From positions 1 to 59,728 of the forward strand of contig SFFJ01000026.1 in NCBI GenBank assembly GCA_004557855.1: a DNA stretch of 59,728 bases, read 5' to 3'. Positions 15,840 to 22,627 of this stretch are shown piece by piece (the stretch's first letter is position 1; each line of letters starts with the position of its first letter). Below the pieces are notes generated by a model that ran no database searches, had not been told where the DNA came from, and was given only the letters and a program-made list of their open reading frames with translations. A program made the position numbers and the translations under genes. This stretch comes from Oscillospiraceae bacterium (lineage in GTDB: Bacteria; Bacillota; Clostridia; Oscillospirales; Ruminococcaceae).

Positions 15840-16106
15840 CTACGGGGCAGGGGGCGCCTGCCCGGCCAAAAGCTGCTGCAGCAGGGTGCGTACCTGCTCC
15901 GACTGGAGCAGCTGCGATAACCCGGCCTTATCGTTCAGCAGGGCGGTCACCTTTTCACGGTCGGCCCCCAGAGATTGCAGCAGGGCATCCAGCCGGCCGG
16001 CTTGCAGCTCCCGCTGTAATTGTACGGGGTCACGGCCCAGCTTCCCTGCGGCAATCCGCAGCAGGATGGAAAGCTGCTCCGGGGTGTATGGGGCGGGTTC
16101 AGCCAT
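15840..16106 (-). CDS. Unrecognised small helical protein
   Basis: An 88-residue protein starting MAEPAPYTPEQLSILLRIAA, predicted almost entirely helical, with a repeating LLQSLG / LLNDK / LLQSEQ pattern and C-terminal LLQQLLAGQAPPAP. The ATG at 16106 has AGGAGGA upstream; the longer frame would run into the divergent promoter region. It is first in the minus-strand run of three small genes and is divergent from the YfcE-type gene. The function is unknown. Confidence 0.78.
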   Translation of the reverse strand: MAEPAPYTPEQLSILLRIAAGKLGRDPVQLQRELQAGRLDALLQSLGADREKVTALLNDKAGLSQLLQSEQVRTLLQQLLAGQAPPAP

Positions 16107-16231
16107 TTCTTCATTCCTCCTGTTCCTTTTTGATAAAAGATATGATAAAATACCTATGGTTAGAAGATGGGCGGGCGGTCGTCGGGTCGCTCTCCCCATC
16201 TATATGCGGCAGGCGGAACGGAGGTGCCGGA
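16107..16231. promoter_or_regulatory. Divergent promoter region
   Basis: An AT-rich patch (TTTTTGATAAAAGATATGATAAAATACC) between two diverging genes with good ribosome sites. It must hold at least one promoter, but I cannot pair a -35 and -10 with confidence. Confidence 0.4.
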
Positions 16232-16708
16232 ATGAAGGTCATCGTGTGCAGCGACAGCCATGGTGCGTTTGCGGCGGCGGAGCAGCTGCTGGAGCAGCAG
16301 CCCAAGGCGGCGGCTGTCATCTTTTTGGGGGATGGCGCCGAGGAATGGGGCGACCTGCACGAAATTTACCCGGAGATCCCCTTTTACCCGGTGCGGGGCA
16401 ACTGCGACTGGGGCAGCGACTGGCCGGGGGAGCGCATTGTGGAATTGGGCGGGCACCGGATCTTCTGCACCCACGGGCACCTGTACGGCGTGAAAACGGC
16501 CGGGACGGCGCTGCTGGAAAAGCGGGCGGCCGAGGAAAACTGCGATATCGTGCTGTATGGGCACACCCACGTCCCGCGCATCGATTACATCGCCGGGCGG
16601 TATTACCTGAACCCGGGGAGCCTGCGCCAACCGGCGGAGGGGCACCCAGGCTACATCGAGCTGAACCTGGACGGCAAAAACACAGTGCCCATCCGGGTGG
16701 AGATATAG
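16232..16708 (+). CDS. YfcE/MJ0936-type metallophosphoesterase
   Basis: A 158-residue calcineurin-like phosphodiesterase. It has the metal ligands of this small family: SDSHG at residues 7-11, FLGDGAEEW near 30-38, RGNCDW near 56, CTHGH near 80 and YGHTHVPR near 109. Members of this family hydrolyse artificial phosphodiesters in vitro; the physiological substrate is usually unknown. The ATG at 16232 follows GGAGGTG. The gene lies upstream of the Nif3-family gene with a cloverleaf between them. Confidence 0.93.
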   Translation: MKVIVCSDSHGAFAAAEQLLEQQPKAAAVIFLGDGAEEWGDLHEIYPEIPFYPVRGNCDWGSDWPGERIVELGGHRIFCTHGHLYGVKTAGTALLEKRAAEENCDIVLYGHTHVPRIDYIAGRYYLNPGSLRQPAEGHPGYIELNLDGKNTVPIRVEI

Positions 16709-16735
16709 GATAGCCCGTGCAGACCTGCGGGGCAG

Positions 16736-16826
16736 TGGGGCGCAGCCCCGGCGGTGCTCCGCACCGCCGAAGCGGCCCCCTGCGGGGGCCGCTTGCCCGC
16801 CGGAACGGCGGGCGGGCTGCGCCCCA
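16736..16826. repeat. Cloverleaf repeat C9 (GGGGCGCAGCCC arm type)
   Basis: Arms TGGGGCGCAGCCC and GGGCTGCGCCCCA; stems CGGCGGTGC (loop TCC), AAGCGGCCCC (loop CTGC) and GCCCGCCG (loop GAA). The CGGCGGTGC stem also occurs in C6 and C12, which have the other arm type. Confidence 0.93.
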
Positions 16827-16864
16827 TCCCCCGGATGCTGCAGGGAGCATGAAAGGAGAAGAGC

Positions 16865-17956
16865 ATGAATTACACAGCCGGAAATGTCTATAAGGCCATC
16901 GATGCGCTGGCGCCGTTTGGCGGGTGCATGGAATGGGATAACGTGGGCCTGCTGGTGGGCACGCCGGAGGCTGCGGTAAGCGGGGTGCTGGTAACGCTGG
17001 ATGTGACCCCGCAGGCGGTGGAAACGGCACGGCAGCGGGGGCTCAACTGTATCGTCAGCCACCACCCGGTCATCTTCCACCCGCTCGGGCGCATCAGCGC
17101 ACGGGATACGGCGGGGCTGTGTCTCACAAACGGCATCACGGTCATCAGTGCGCACACCAACTATGACTTCGCCCCGCAGGGCGTCAATTATGCGCTGGCA
17201 TCGGCGCTGGAGCTGCAAAATATCCGCCCGTTCGGGCCGGAAAATAAAAAAGAACCGTGGGTTTCGCTCATCGTATTTGTGCCGGTAACGCACGCCGAGG
17301 CGGTGTACCGGGCCATGAGCGAGGCAGGTGCAGGGCGGCTGGGGAATTACAGCGGCTGCGCCTATATGAATGAGGGCGAAGGACGCTTTCTGCCAAAGGC
17401 GGGGGCGAAGCCCTTTTTGGGCAGCGTGGGCGCCCTGGAAACCGCTGCCGAGATAAGGCTGGAGATGCTGTGCGACCCTGACCGGGTGGCGGCGGTGCTG
17501 GCGGCGATGCGGGCGGTGCACCCCTACGAGGAACCGGCTTACAGCATCCTGCCGAACCATGCGCTGCACCGGCGGGAATGCTGCGGCATGCTGGGGGAGC
17601 TGCCTACCATGCTTTCCCCGGAGGAACTGGCGGCGGCAGCCGGCCGGGCGCTGGGTACCCATGTGCAGTACGTCCCCACCGGCCAAAGGATCAAAACCTT
17701 GGCGGTCTGCGGCGGCGCCGGGAGCGACTTTATGGCGGATGCTGCGGCGGCTGGGGCGGAGGCCTTCCTGACGGGGGAGGTAAAGCACCACGAATGGCTG
17801 ATGGCGGCAGGGCAGGGTCTGTGCCTGATGGCGGCAGGCCACCACGCCACCGAGCATATTGCGATGCCGCAGCTGGCCGAGCAGCTGCAGGCGGCGCTGC
17901 CGGGGCTGACCGTGGCACTGTATAACAGCGACCCCACCCGGTGGGACGGGGATTGA
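16865..17956 (+). CDS. Nif3-like dinuclear metal centre protein (DUF34, YqfO type)
   Basis: A 363-residue member of the NIF3/YqfO family. Metal ligands are visible as SHHP (residues 65-68), SAHTNYD (Asp101) and GHHATEH near residue 327. Between the two halves (about residues 130-235) sits the insert with a PII-like fold found in long forms such as B. subtilis YqfO; VHPYEEPAY is its signature. Annotations as GTP cyclohydrolase are weakly supported for this family, so no reaction is assigned. In many Firmicutes the gene is downstream of trmK, but here trmK lies at 24.6-25.2 kb. AAAGGAG precedes the ATG. Confidence 0.92.
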   Translation: MNYTAGNVYKAIDALAPFGGCMEWDNVGLLVGTPEAAVSGVLVTLDVTPQAVETARQRGLNCIVSHHPVIFHPLGRISARDTAGLCLTNGITVISAHTNYDFAPQGVNYALASALELQNIRPFGPENKKEPWVSLIVFVPVTHAEAVYRAMSEAGAGRLGNYSGCAYMNEGEGRFLPKAGAKPFLGSVGALETAAEIRLEMLCDPDRVAAVLAAMRAVHPYEEPAYSILPNHALHRRECCGMLGELPTMLSPEELAAAAGRALGTHVQYVPTGQRIKTLAVCGGAGSDFMADAAAAGAEAFLTGEVKHHEWLMAAGQGLCLMAAGHHATEHIAMPQLAEQLQAALPGLTVALYNSDPTRWDGD

Positions 17957-18014
17957 CCCCGAAAAAGGGAAAGCCGGCAGAGAGCAGGCCGCAGGGTCTG
18001 CAAAAAGGGGCAGA

Positions 18015-18098
18015 CGGGCCGCAGGCCCGGCCGCCCTGCGGGCGGCCGATGCGCCGTCCGGCGCATACCCCGGCTTCGCCGGGGTGGCCTGCGGCCCG
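18015..18098. repeat. Cloverleaf repeat C10
   Basis: Arms CGGGCCGCAGGCC and GGCCTGCGGCCCG; stems CGGCCGCCC (loop TGC), ATGCGCC (loop GTCC) and ACCCCGGC (loop TTC). Followed by CCCCCTGCAG. Confidence 0.95.
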
Positions 18099-18145
18099 CC
18101 CCGCCCCCTGCAGCATCTTCCCCAAACCGCCCCCAAGCACAATCA

Positions 18146-18430
18146 TGGCGCAAAAGCGGCTTGCAGGCATTTCCCTAAACCGACCCTTGCCCCTTTTGCC
18201 CACCCATAAGCAGGTATAAAACCATCCCCCCACCCAAGGGATGAGTGGGAAGTAAAAGGGGGGCTTTGCCCCTTCGCCCACCCATAAGCAGGTATAGCAT
18301 AAGTATTTGAGTGTGGCGCAAAAGCGGCTTGCAGGCATTTCCCCAAACCGACCCTTGCCCCTTTTGCCCACCCATAAGCAGGTATAAAACCATCCCCCAC
18401 CCCAAAAGTATGAGTGGGAAGTAAAAAAGG
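18146..18430. repeat. 168-bp direct duplication containing the CCCACCCATAAGCAGGTATA unit
   Basis: TGGCGCAAAAGCGGCTTGCA starts at 18146 and again at 18314; the following about 100 bp are nearly identical, each ending in TGAGTGGGAAGTA. A third CCCACCCATAAGCAGGT unit lies between them near 18280. The units are related to the array and flanking repeats at 4.1-4.7 and 6.72-6.78 kb. The stretch from 17957 to 18440 contains only this and cloverleaf C10; the last copy ends about 10 bases before the phosphohexomutase start and overlaps its upstream region. Confidence 0.9.
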
Positions 18431-18440
18431 AGAGTAGAGA

Positions 18441-19940
18441 ATGATCGATTACAGCAAGCTGCAGAACGGAAGTGATGTCCGGGGCGTGGCGCTGCCGCTG
18501 GTGGCGGCGGAGCCGGTGACCCTGACCGAGGAAGCCGCCGGACAAATTGCACGGGCGTATGCCGCATGGCTGGCCGAGCACTGCGGCAAGCCCATGGCGG
18601 AGCTGAAGGTCGCCGTGGGGCGGGATAGCCGGCTTTCGGGGCCCTCCCTGCAGCGGGCGGTGCTGACCGGACTGGTGGCCATGGGCGCCACCGCCGCCGA
18701 TTGCGGGATGGCCAGCACCCCGGCCATGTTTATGGCGACGGTGCTGCCGGGCTGTGATTTTGACGGGGCGGTGATGATAACGGCCAGCCACCTGCCGCAA
18801 AACCGCAACGGCTTAAAGTTTTTCACCAATGAGGGCGGGCTGGAGTCCGCCGATATCAGGGAGATCCTGCGGCGGGCAGCCGAAGGCCCTGCGGCGGCAC
18901 GGCTGCACGGGCGGCTCACGGCGTTTGATATTCTGACCCCCTATACCGCCATGCTGCGGCAGCGCATCATTACGGAGGTGCAGGACGGCGACCGGCCGCT
19001 GACCGGGCTGAAAATAGCGGTGGATGCCGGCAACGGGGCGGGCGGCTTTTATGCCACACGGGTGCTGGCGCCGCTGGGCGCCGATGTTTCCGCAAGCGTC
19101 TACCTGGAGCCGGACGGGAGCTTCCCCAACCACGTGCCGAACCCCGAGAATCAGGAAGCGATGGAGAGCATCCGCCGGGCGGTGCTGACGGGCGGATGCG
19201 ATCTGGGATTGATCTTTGATACCGATGTGGACCGGGCGGGTGCGGTGGAGGCCGACGGCACCGAGCTGGGGCGCAACCGGCTGATCGCACTGGCGGCGGC
19301 CATCGCAGCGGAGCAGGCCCCGGGCAGTACCATCGTCACCGACTCGGTGACAAGCGACCAGCTGGCGGAATTTATCGAAAAGAAGCTGGGCTGCCGGCAC
19401 CATCGCTTCAAGCGGGGCTATAAAAATGTCATCAACGAGGCAAAGCGGCTGAATGAGGCGGGCGAAACCTGCCTTCTGGCGATGGAGACCAGCGGCCACG
19501 GCGCCCTCATGGAAAATTATTTTTTGGATGACGGGGCGTACCTTGCCACCAAAATAGTGATACGCTATGCCCAGCTGCGGCGGCAGGGGCGCACCCTTGC
19601 CGATTTGCTGGAGGGGATGCGGGAGCCGCTGGAGGCACGGGAGCTGCGGTTCCGCCTGCTGCCGGAGGACTTTAAGGCGGCGGGTGCGGCGGTGCTGGCG
19701 GCGCTGGCGCAGTATGCGGCCGGGCAGCCGGGTTGGGTCCCTGCACCCGATAACTACGAGGGGCTGCGGTATGCGGTGCCCGCCCAAAAGGGCTGGTTCC
19801 TGCTGCGGATGAGCCTGCACGACCCCCTGATGCCCCTCAACATCGAAAGCGACTGCCCCGGTGGCAGCAGTGCCATCCTGTGGGAGCTGACCCCGTTTTT
19901 GACGGCGCAGCCAGCATTGGATACCACCGTGCTGGATTGA
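18441..19940 (+). CDS. Alpha-D-phosphohexomutase (phosphomannomutase/phosphoglucomutase)
   Basis: A 499-residue phosphohexomutase interconverting 1- and 6-phosphorylated hexoses through a phosphoserine enzyme. The four domains are visible through VAVGRDSRLSG near residue 58, the active serine in TASHLPQNRNG (Ser116), the metal loop DTDVDRAG near 260, the sugar-binding METSGHGAL near 345, and a C-terminal phosphate-binding region. Mannose or glucose preference cannot be told from sequence. GGAGAGTAG precedes the start. Its upstream region is made of the 168-bp duplication, so expression signals may lie in repeat DNA. Confidence 0.92.
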   Translation: MIDYSKLQNGSDVRGVALPLVAAEPVTLTEEAAGQIARAYAAWLAEHCGKPMAELKVAVGRDSRLSGPSLQRAVLTGLVAMGATAADCGMASTPAMFMATVLPGCDFDGAVMITASHLPQNRNGLKFFTNEGGLESADIREILRRAAEGPAAARLHGRLTAFDILTPYTAMLRQRIITEVQDGDRPLTGLKIAVDAGNGAGGFYATRVLAPLGADVSASVYLEPDGSFPNHVPNPENQEAMESIRRAVLTGGCDLGLIFDTDVDRAGAVEADGTELGRNRLIALAAAIAAEQAPGSTIVTDSVTSDQLAEFIEKKLGCRHHRFKRGYKNVINEAKRLNEAGETCLLAMETSGHGALMENYFLDDGAYLATKIVIRYAQLRRQGRTLADLLEGMREPLEARELRFRLLPEDFKAAGAAVLAALAQYAAGQPGWVPAPDNYEGLRYAVPAQKGWFLLRMSLHDPLMPLNIESDCPGGSSAILWELTPFLTAQPALDTTVLD

Positions 19941-19965
19941 GCGAGGGCGGGGTGCGAAGGGAGCA

Positions 19966-20050
19966 AGGGGCGCAGCCCCCGACGGCTCCGCCGTCGGCGC
20001 GGACGAAAGTCCGCGGGAACCGTCCGCAGGACGGTTCGGGCTGCGCCCCT
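19966..20050. repeat. Cloverleaf repeat C11 (GGGGCGCAGCCC arm type)
   Basis: Arms AGGGGCGCAGCCC and GGGCTGCGCCCCT, extended outward by GCAAGG and CCTTGC; stems CCGACGGC (loop TCC), CGCGGAC (loop GAAA) and GAACCGTCC (loop GCA). Confidence 0.93.
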
Positions 20051-20121
20051 AACCTTGCCCACTGCACCGACCTGCCGAGAGAAACCAGACCCCGAAAATC
20101 AACCGCATAGGAGGACCACCA

Positions 20122-20433
20122 ATGTCAAGCAGCAAGGAATACCTGAATTATATTTTGGAGCAGCTTGCCCCACTGGAGGAAATCGCCTATCGCCCGATGA
20201 TGGGAGAATATATCCTCTATTATCAAGGCAAGGTGGTCGGCGGGATCTACGATGACCGGCTGCTGGTAAAACCGGTAAAATCTGCGGTTGCCTATCTGCC
20301 GGCGGCGCCCCGAGAGCTGCCCTATGATGGTGCAAAGGAAATGCTGCTGGTGGAGGACGTGGACGATAAGGCACTTTTGACCGGGCTGTTTCGTGCCATG
20401 GTTGAGGAGCTCTCGCCGCCGAAGCGCAAATAA
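20122..20433 (+). CDS. TfoX N-terminal domain protein
   Basis: A 103-residue protein matching the TfoX/Sxy N-terminal domain: YILEQLAPLEEIAYRPMMGE near residues 9-28, GKVVGGIYDDRLLVKP near 36-51, and a helical C-terminus. In Gammaproteobacteria TfoX activates competence, but stand-alone N-domains are widespread in Firmicutes with unknown role. GGAGGACC precedes the ATG. It converges on bioY. Confidence 0.85.
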   Translation: MSSSKEYLNYILEQLAPLEEIAYRPMMGEYILYYQGKVVGGIYDDRLLVKPVKSAVAYLPAAPRELPYDGAKEMLLVEDVDDKALLTGLFRAMVEELSPPKRK

Positions 20434-20444
20434 ATACCCCCCGC

Positions 20445-20478
20445 AAAAAGACCCCCTGCAGAAATCTGCAGGGGGTCT
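20445..20478 (-). terminator. Terminator of bioY
   Basis: A perfect 14-bp stem (AGACCCCCTGCAGA with its complement, loop of 2 bases). On the minus strand it runs into TTTTT, so it terminates the minus-strand transcript; there is no T-run on the plus side. Confidence 0.85.
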
Positions 20479-20505
20479 GGCTTGTGCAGGGTAAGGGTAA
20501 GAGAT

Positions 20506-20592
20506 GGGGCCGCAGGCCCGGCGGTGCGCAGCACCGCCGAAACGGGCGAAGCCCGTTTGCCCGCCGCCCGGCGGCGGGCGGCCTGCGGCCCC
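20506..20592. repeat. Cloverleaf repeat C12
   Basis: Arms GGGGCCGCAGGCC and GGCCTGCGGCCCC; stems CGGCGGTGC (loop GCA), AAACGGGC (loop GAA) and GCCCGCCGC (loop CCG). The stems are like those of C6, but the loops read as the other strand. Confidence 0.95.
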
Positions 20593-20617
20593 GGCGAGGG
20601 TCTTGCAGGAGGGTGGG

Positions 20618-21184
20618 TTACAGCAGCCCCTGCCGCAGCAGCACGGGGCGCAGGCGGCTGGCCAGCAGCGCCGCCAGCAGGATCTTGACCACATCACAGG
20701 GGAGGAACGGCACTACGCAGGCGGAAAAGCTGACAAAAAAGGGCGTGCCGGAAAGGATGGAATACCACAGCGTGCCGAAGAAATAGCATACGGCGCAGCC
20801 CAGTACCATCGCAACGCACAGCTGCCAGAACTTCGAGCCCCATTTAACCGCCAGCAGGCCGGTGAAAAAGGCAGCAAAGATATAGCCGACCACATAGCCG
20901 CCGGTATTGCCGACGAGGTTACCCAAACCGCCCCGGAACCCGGCCATGACCGGCACACCGACCGCCGCCAGCAGCAGATAGACCACAAGGCTGAGCGCAC
21001 CGCGCCAGGGTCCCAGCAGGGCGCCGGCGAGGTAAACGGCAAAAAGGGCGAGGTTGATGGGGATAATGGGCAGCGGGATGGTGATCTGGCTGCAAACGGC
21101 CACCAGTGCCGTAAAAATAGCGCACATGGTCAGCGTCTTGGCGGAAAAGCGGGAGCCGGTATAGGGCTGGGTTTGGGTGGACAT
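20618..21184 (-). CDS. bioY: Biotin transporter BioY (ECF substrate-binding component)
   Basis: A 188-residue membrane protein with about six transmembrane segments, the S component that captures biotin for an energy-coupling-factor transporter. Family features are ITIPLPIIPINLALFAVYLA near residues 35-55, then GVPVMAGFRGGLGNLVGNTG near 75-95 and GYIFAAF. The start at 21184 has GGAGGTA upstream; the longer frame would run through the promoter and operator. EcfA and EcfT are not in the window. The BirA-type operator upstream supports a biotin-regulated role. Confidence 0.95.
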   Translation of the reverse strand: MSTQTQPYTGSRFSAKTLTMCAIFTALVAVCSQITIPLPIIPINLALFAVYLAGALLGPWRGALSLVVYLLLAAVGVPVMAGFRGGLGNLVGNTGGYVVGYIFAAFFTGLLAVKWGSKFWQLCVAMVLGCAVCYFFGTLWYSILSGTPFFVSFSACVVPFLPCDVVKILLAALLASRLRPVLLRQGLL

Positions 21185-21221
21185 GGGAAATACCTCCGGG
21201 GAATCAATATAGGATGGGATA

Positions 21222-21250
21222 AGAATACCACGCCGCAGGTTAATTGTCAA
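21222..21250 (-). promoter_or_regulatory. Promoter of bioY
   Basis: On the minus strand TTGACA and TATTCT with a 17-base spacer. The -35 lies inside the downstream arm of the BirA operator. Confidence 0.85.
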
Positions 21251-21279
21251 CCATAAATATATATTAGGTTGACAATTAA
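21240..21279. promoter_or_regulatory. BirA (biotin repressor) operator
   Basis: A perfect inverted repeat with 13-base arms TTAATTGTCAACC and GGTTGACAATTAA and a 14-base AT spacer. Arm sequence and spacing fit the Firmicutes BirA operator (TTGTTAACC-like half-sites). It covers the -35 of bioY, so biotin-loaded BirA should block transcription. Confidence 0.9.
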
Positions 21280-21507
21280 AGAAAAATAGCCCCCCCCCTC
21301 GCTGCACGGCAAGGGGGGAAAATCGGCAGGGATAGGGAGCTACAGACCACCGGAGAACGGATAGCAGCGTGAAAATAAGTGCTTTTTCGGCTGGGCGGAT
21401 AATTCAGGAGAGGGCAGAGGCCGGATGGTACGGCGGGCAGATGGGGCAGGTTTTTGCGGCATCGGCGGGCATGCAAAAACGGCGGTTAATGACTGCAAGG
21501 GGAGGGC

Positions 21508-21598
21508 GCGGGCCGCAGGCCGCCCGCCGCTGCGCGGCGGGCAAGCGGGCTTCGCCCGCTTCGGCGCTGCCCCCGGCAGCGCCGGGCCTGCGGCCCGC
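21508..21598. repeat. Cloverleaf repeat C13
   Basis: Arms GCGGGCCGCAGGCC and GGCCTGCGGCCCGC; stems GCCCGCCGC (loop TGC), AAGCGGGC (loop TTC) and CGGCGCTGCC (loop CCC). The stem order is reversed relative to C2 and C4, so this copy is inverted. Confidence 0.95.
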
Positions 21599-21633
21599 CT
21601 TTCCCACCCCGCAAGCCCCGGAAAGGGGCTCCG

Positions 21634-22404
21634 TTACCGGCCCAAAAGGGCGCCCAGCGCCCACAGCAGGTAGATGTGCGTCGGGTAGAACAGATAAAAC
21701 AGCCACCGGGGAGCGCTGCCGCGCTCGCCGTTATACAGCGCCAGCGGGATGGCGGCAAATACCATCATCCACTGGTAGTAGGTGAACAGCAGGGGAAAGC
21801 CGCCCAGCAGCACCACCGGCGTCAGGTACAGCACCAGCGTGCCCACCACATAGGCGGTAAGCTGCGTCCTTTTATCCCGCCGGAAAAAGTACAGCAGTAC
21901 CCCCAGCATCAAAAGCTCCACCCCGCCCTCGCAGGTAAAGGGACCGGGGAGAACGGTATTTTGCAGCAGGACGGAAACGGTCGGGGGCAGAACGGCATCC
22001 AGCAGGAGCGGGAGCGCAAACGGCCCCACGATCAGCAGGACGCTGTCCCACCGGCGCTGCTCTATCCGTTTCAGCCCCTGCAAAATAAGCAGCAGCAAAA
22101 AGAAGGCGGCGCAGATGCTGTTGGTGGGGGTGATGCCGTCCCGGCGAAGGCCGCCGGCAAACTGCGCCAGCACCGCATTGGTAATACCCATGGCAGCGGC
22201 AAGGGCATAAACCCGCAGCAGGTAGCGGCGGTAGCTGCGGGTGTGGGTAAAGCCCTCCACCACGAAAAACAGGAAAATGGGTGCGGCCAGCCGTCCCACC
22301 CAGCGCAGCGGCTCCGGGAGGGAGAGGTAGTAGGCCATGTGGTCCAGCAGCATGGCGACGAGCGCCAGATATTTAAGGGCGGAGGCAGAAAGGGATGGTT
22401 TCAT
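21634..22404 (-). CDS. TraX-family membrane protein
   Basis: A 256-residue protein with about eight transmembrane segments. It starts MKPSLSASALKYLALVAMLL, then DHMAYYL, the typical TraX opening, and continues with RWVGRLAAPIFLFFVVEGF and a C-terminal FYPTHIYLLWALG. TraX was named for N-acetylation of F-pilin; chromosomal Firmicutes members are of unknown function and probably acyltransferase-like. The start at 22404 has GGAGACC upstream. It is probably co-transcribed with rqcH and trmK. Confidence 0.9.
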   Translation of the reverse strand: MKPSLSASALKYLALVAMLLDHMAYYLSLPEPLRWVGRLAAPIFLFFVVEGFTHTRSYRRYLLRVYALAAAMGITNAVLAQFAGGLRRDGITPTNSICAAFFLLLLILQGLKRIEQRRWDSVLLIVGPFALPLLLDAVLPPTVSVLLQNTVLPGPFTCEGGVELLMLGVLLYFFRRDKRTQLTAYVVGTLVLYLTPVVLLGGFPLLFTYYQWMMVFAAIPLALYNGERGSAPRWLFYLFYPTHIYLLWALGALLGR

Positions 22405-22437
22405 GGGCGGTGGTCTCCTAACTTTGCGGCAGGGGTG

Positions 22438-22473
22438 GGGGGCGCAGCCCCGGCGGCGGCTCCGCCGCCGCCG
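22438..22473. repeat. Truncated cloverleaf repeat C14
   Basis: Only the left arm (GGGGCGCAGCCC) and the first hairpin (stem CGGCGGCGGC, loop TCC) are present; the next bases, AAGTGGGCCCCCTGCACC, show loss of the other hairpins and right arm. It lies 48 bp from the complete copy C15. Confidence 0.85.
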
Positions 22474-22520
22474 AAGTGGGCCCCCTGCACCGGGTTGGGT
22501 CAGCACAGGGGGCAGGGACT

Positions 22521-22607
22521 GGGCCGCAGGCCGCCCGCCGCCCAGCGGCGGGCAAGCGGGCGAAGCCCGCTTCGGCGCTGCCGGGGGCAGCGCCGGGCCT
22601 GCGGCCC
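22521..22607. repeat. Cloverleaf repeat C15
   Basis: Arms GGGCCGCAGGCC and GGCCTGCGGCCC; stems GCCCGCCGC (loop CCA), AAGCGGGC (loop GAA) and CGGCGCTGCC (loop GGG). Same stem order as C13, with opposite-strand loops. Confidence 0.95.
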
Positions 22608-22627
22608 TCCCCCTCCCCGCACAAATT

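Noticed and set aside
18143..18430. Repeat-containing minus-strand frame (IPAYGWAKG... peptides)
   Set aside because: It is created by the 168-bp duplication, has no ribosome site, and ends in the upstream region of the phosphohexomutase gene.
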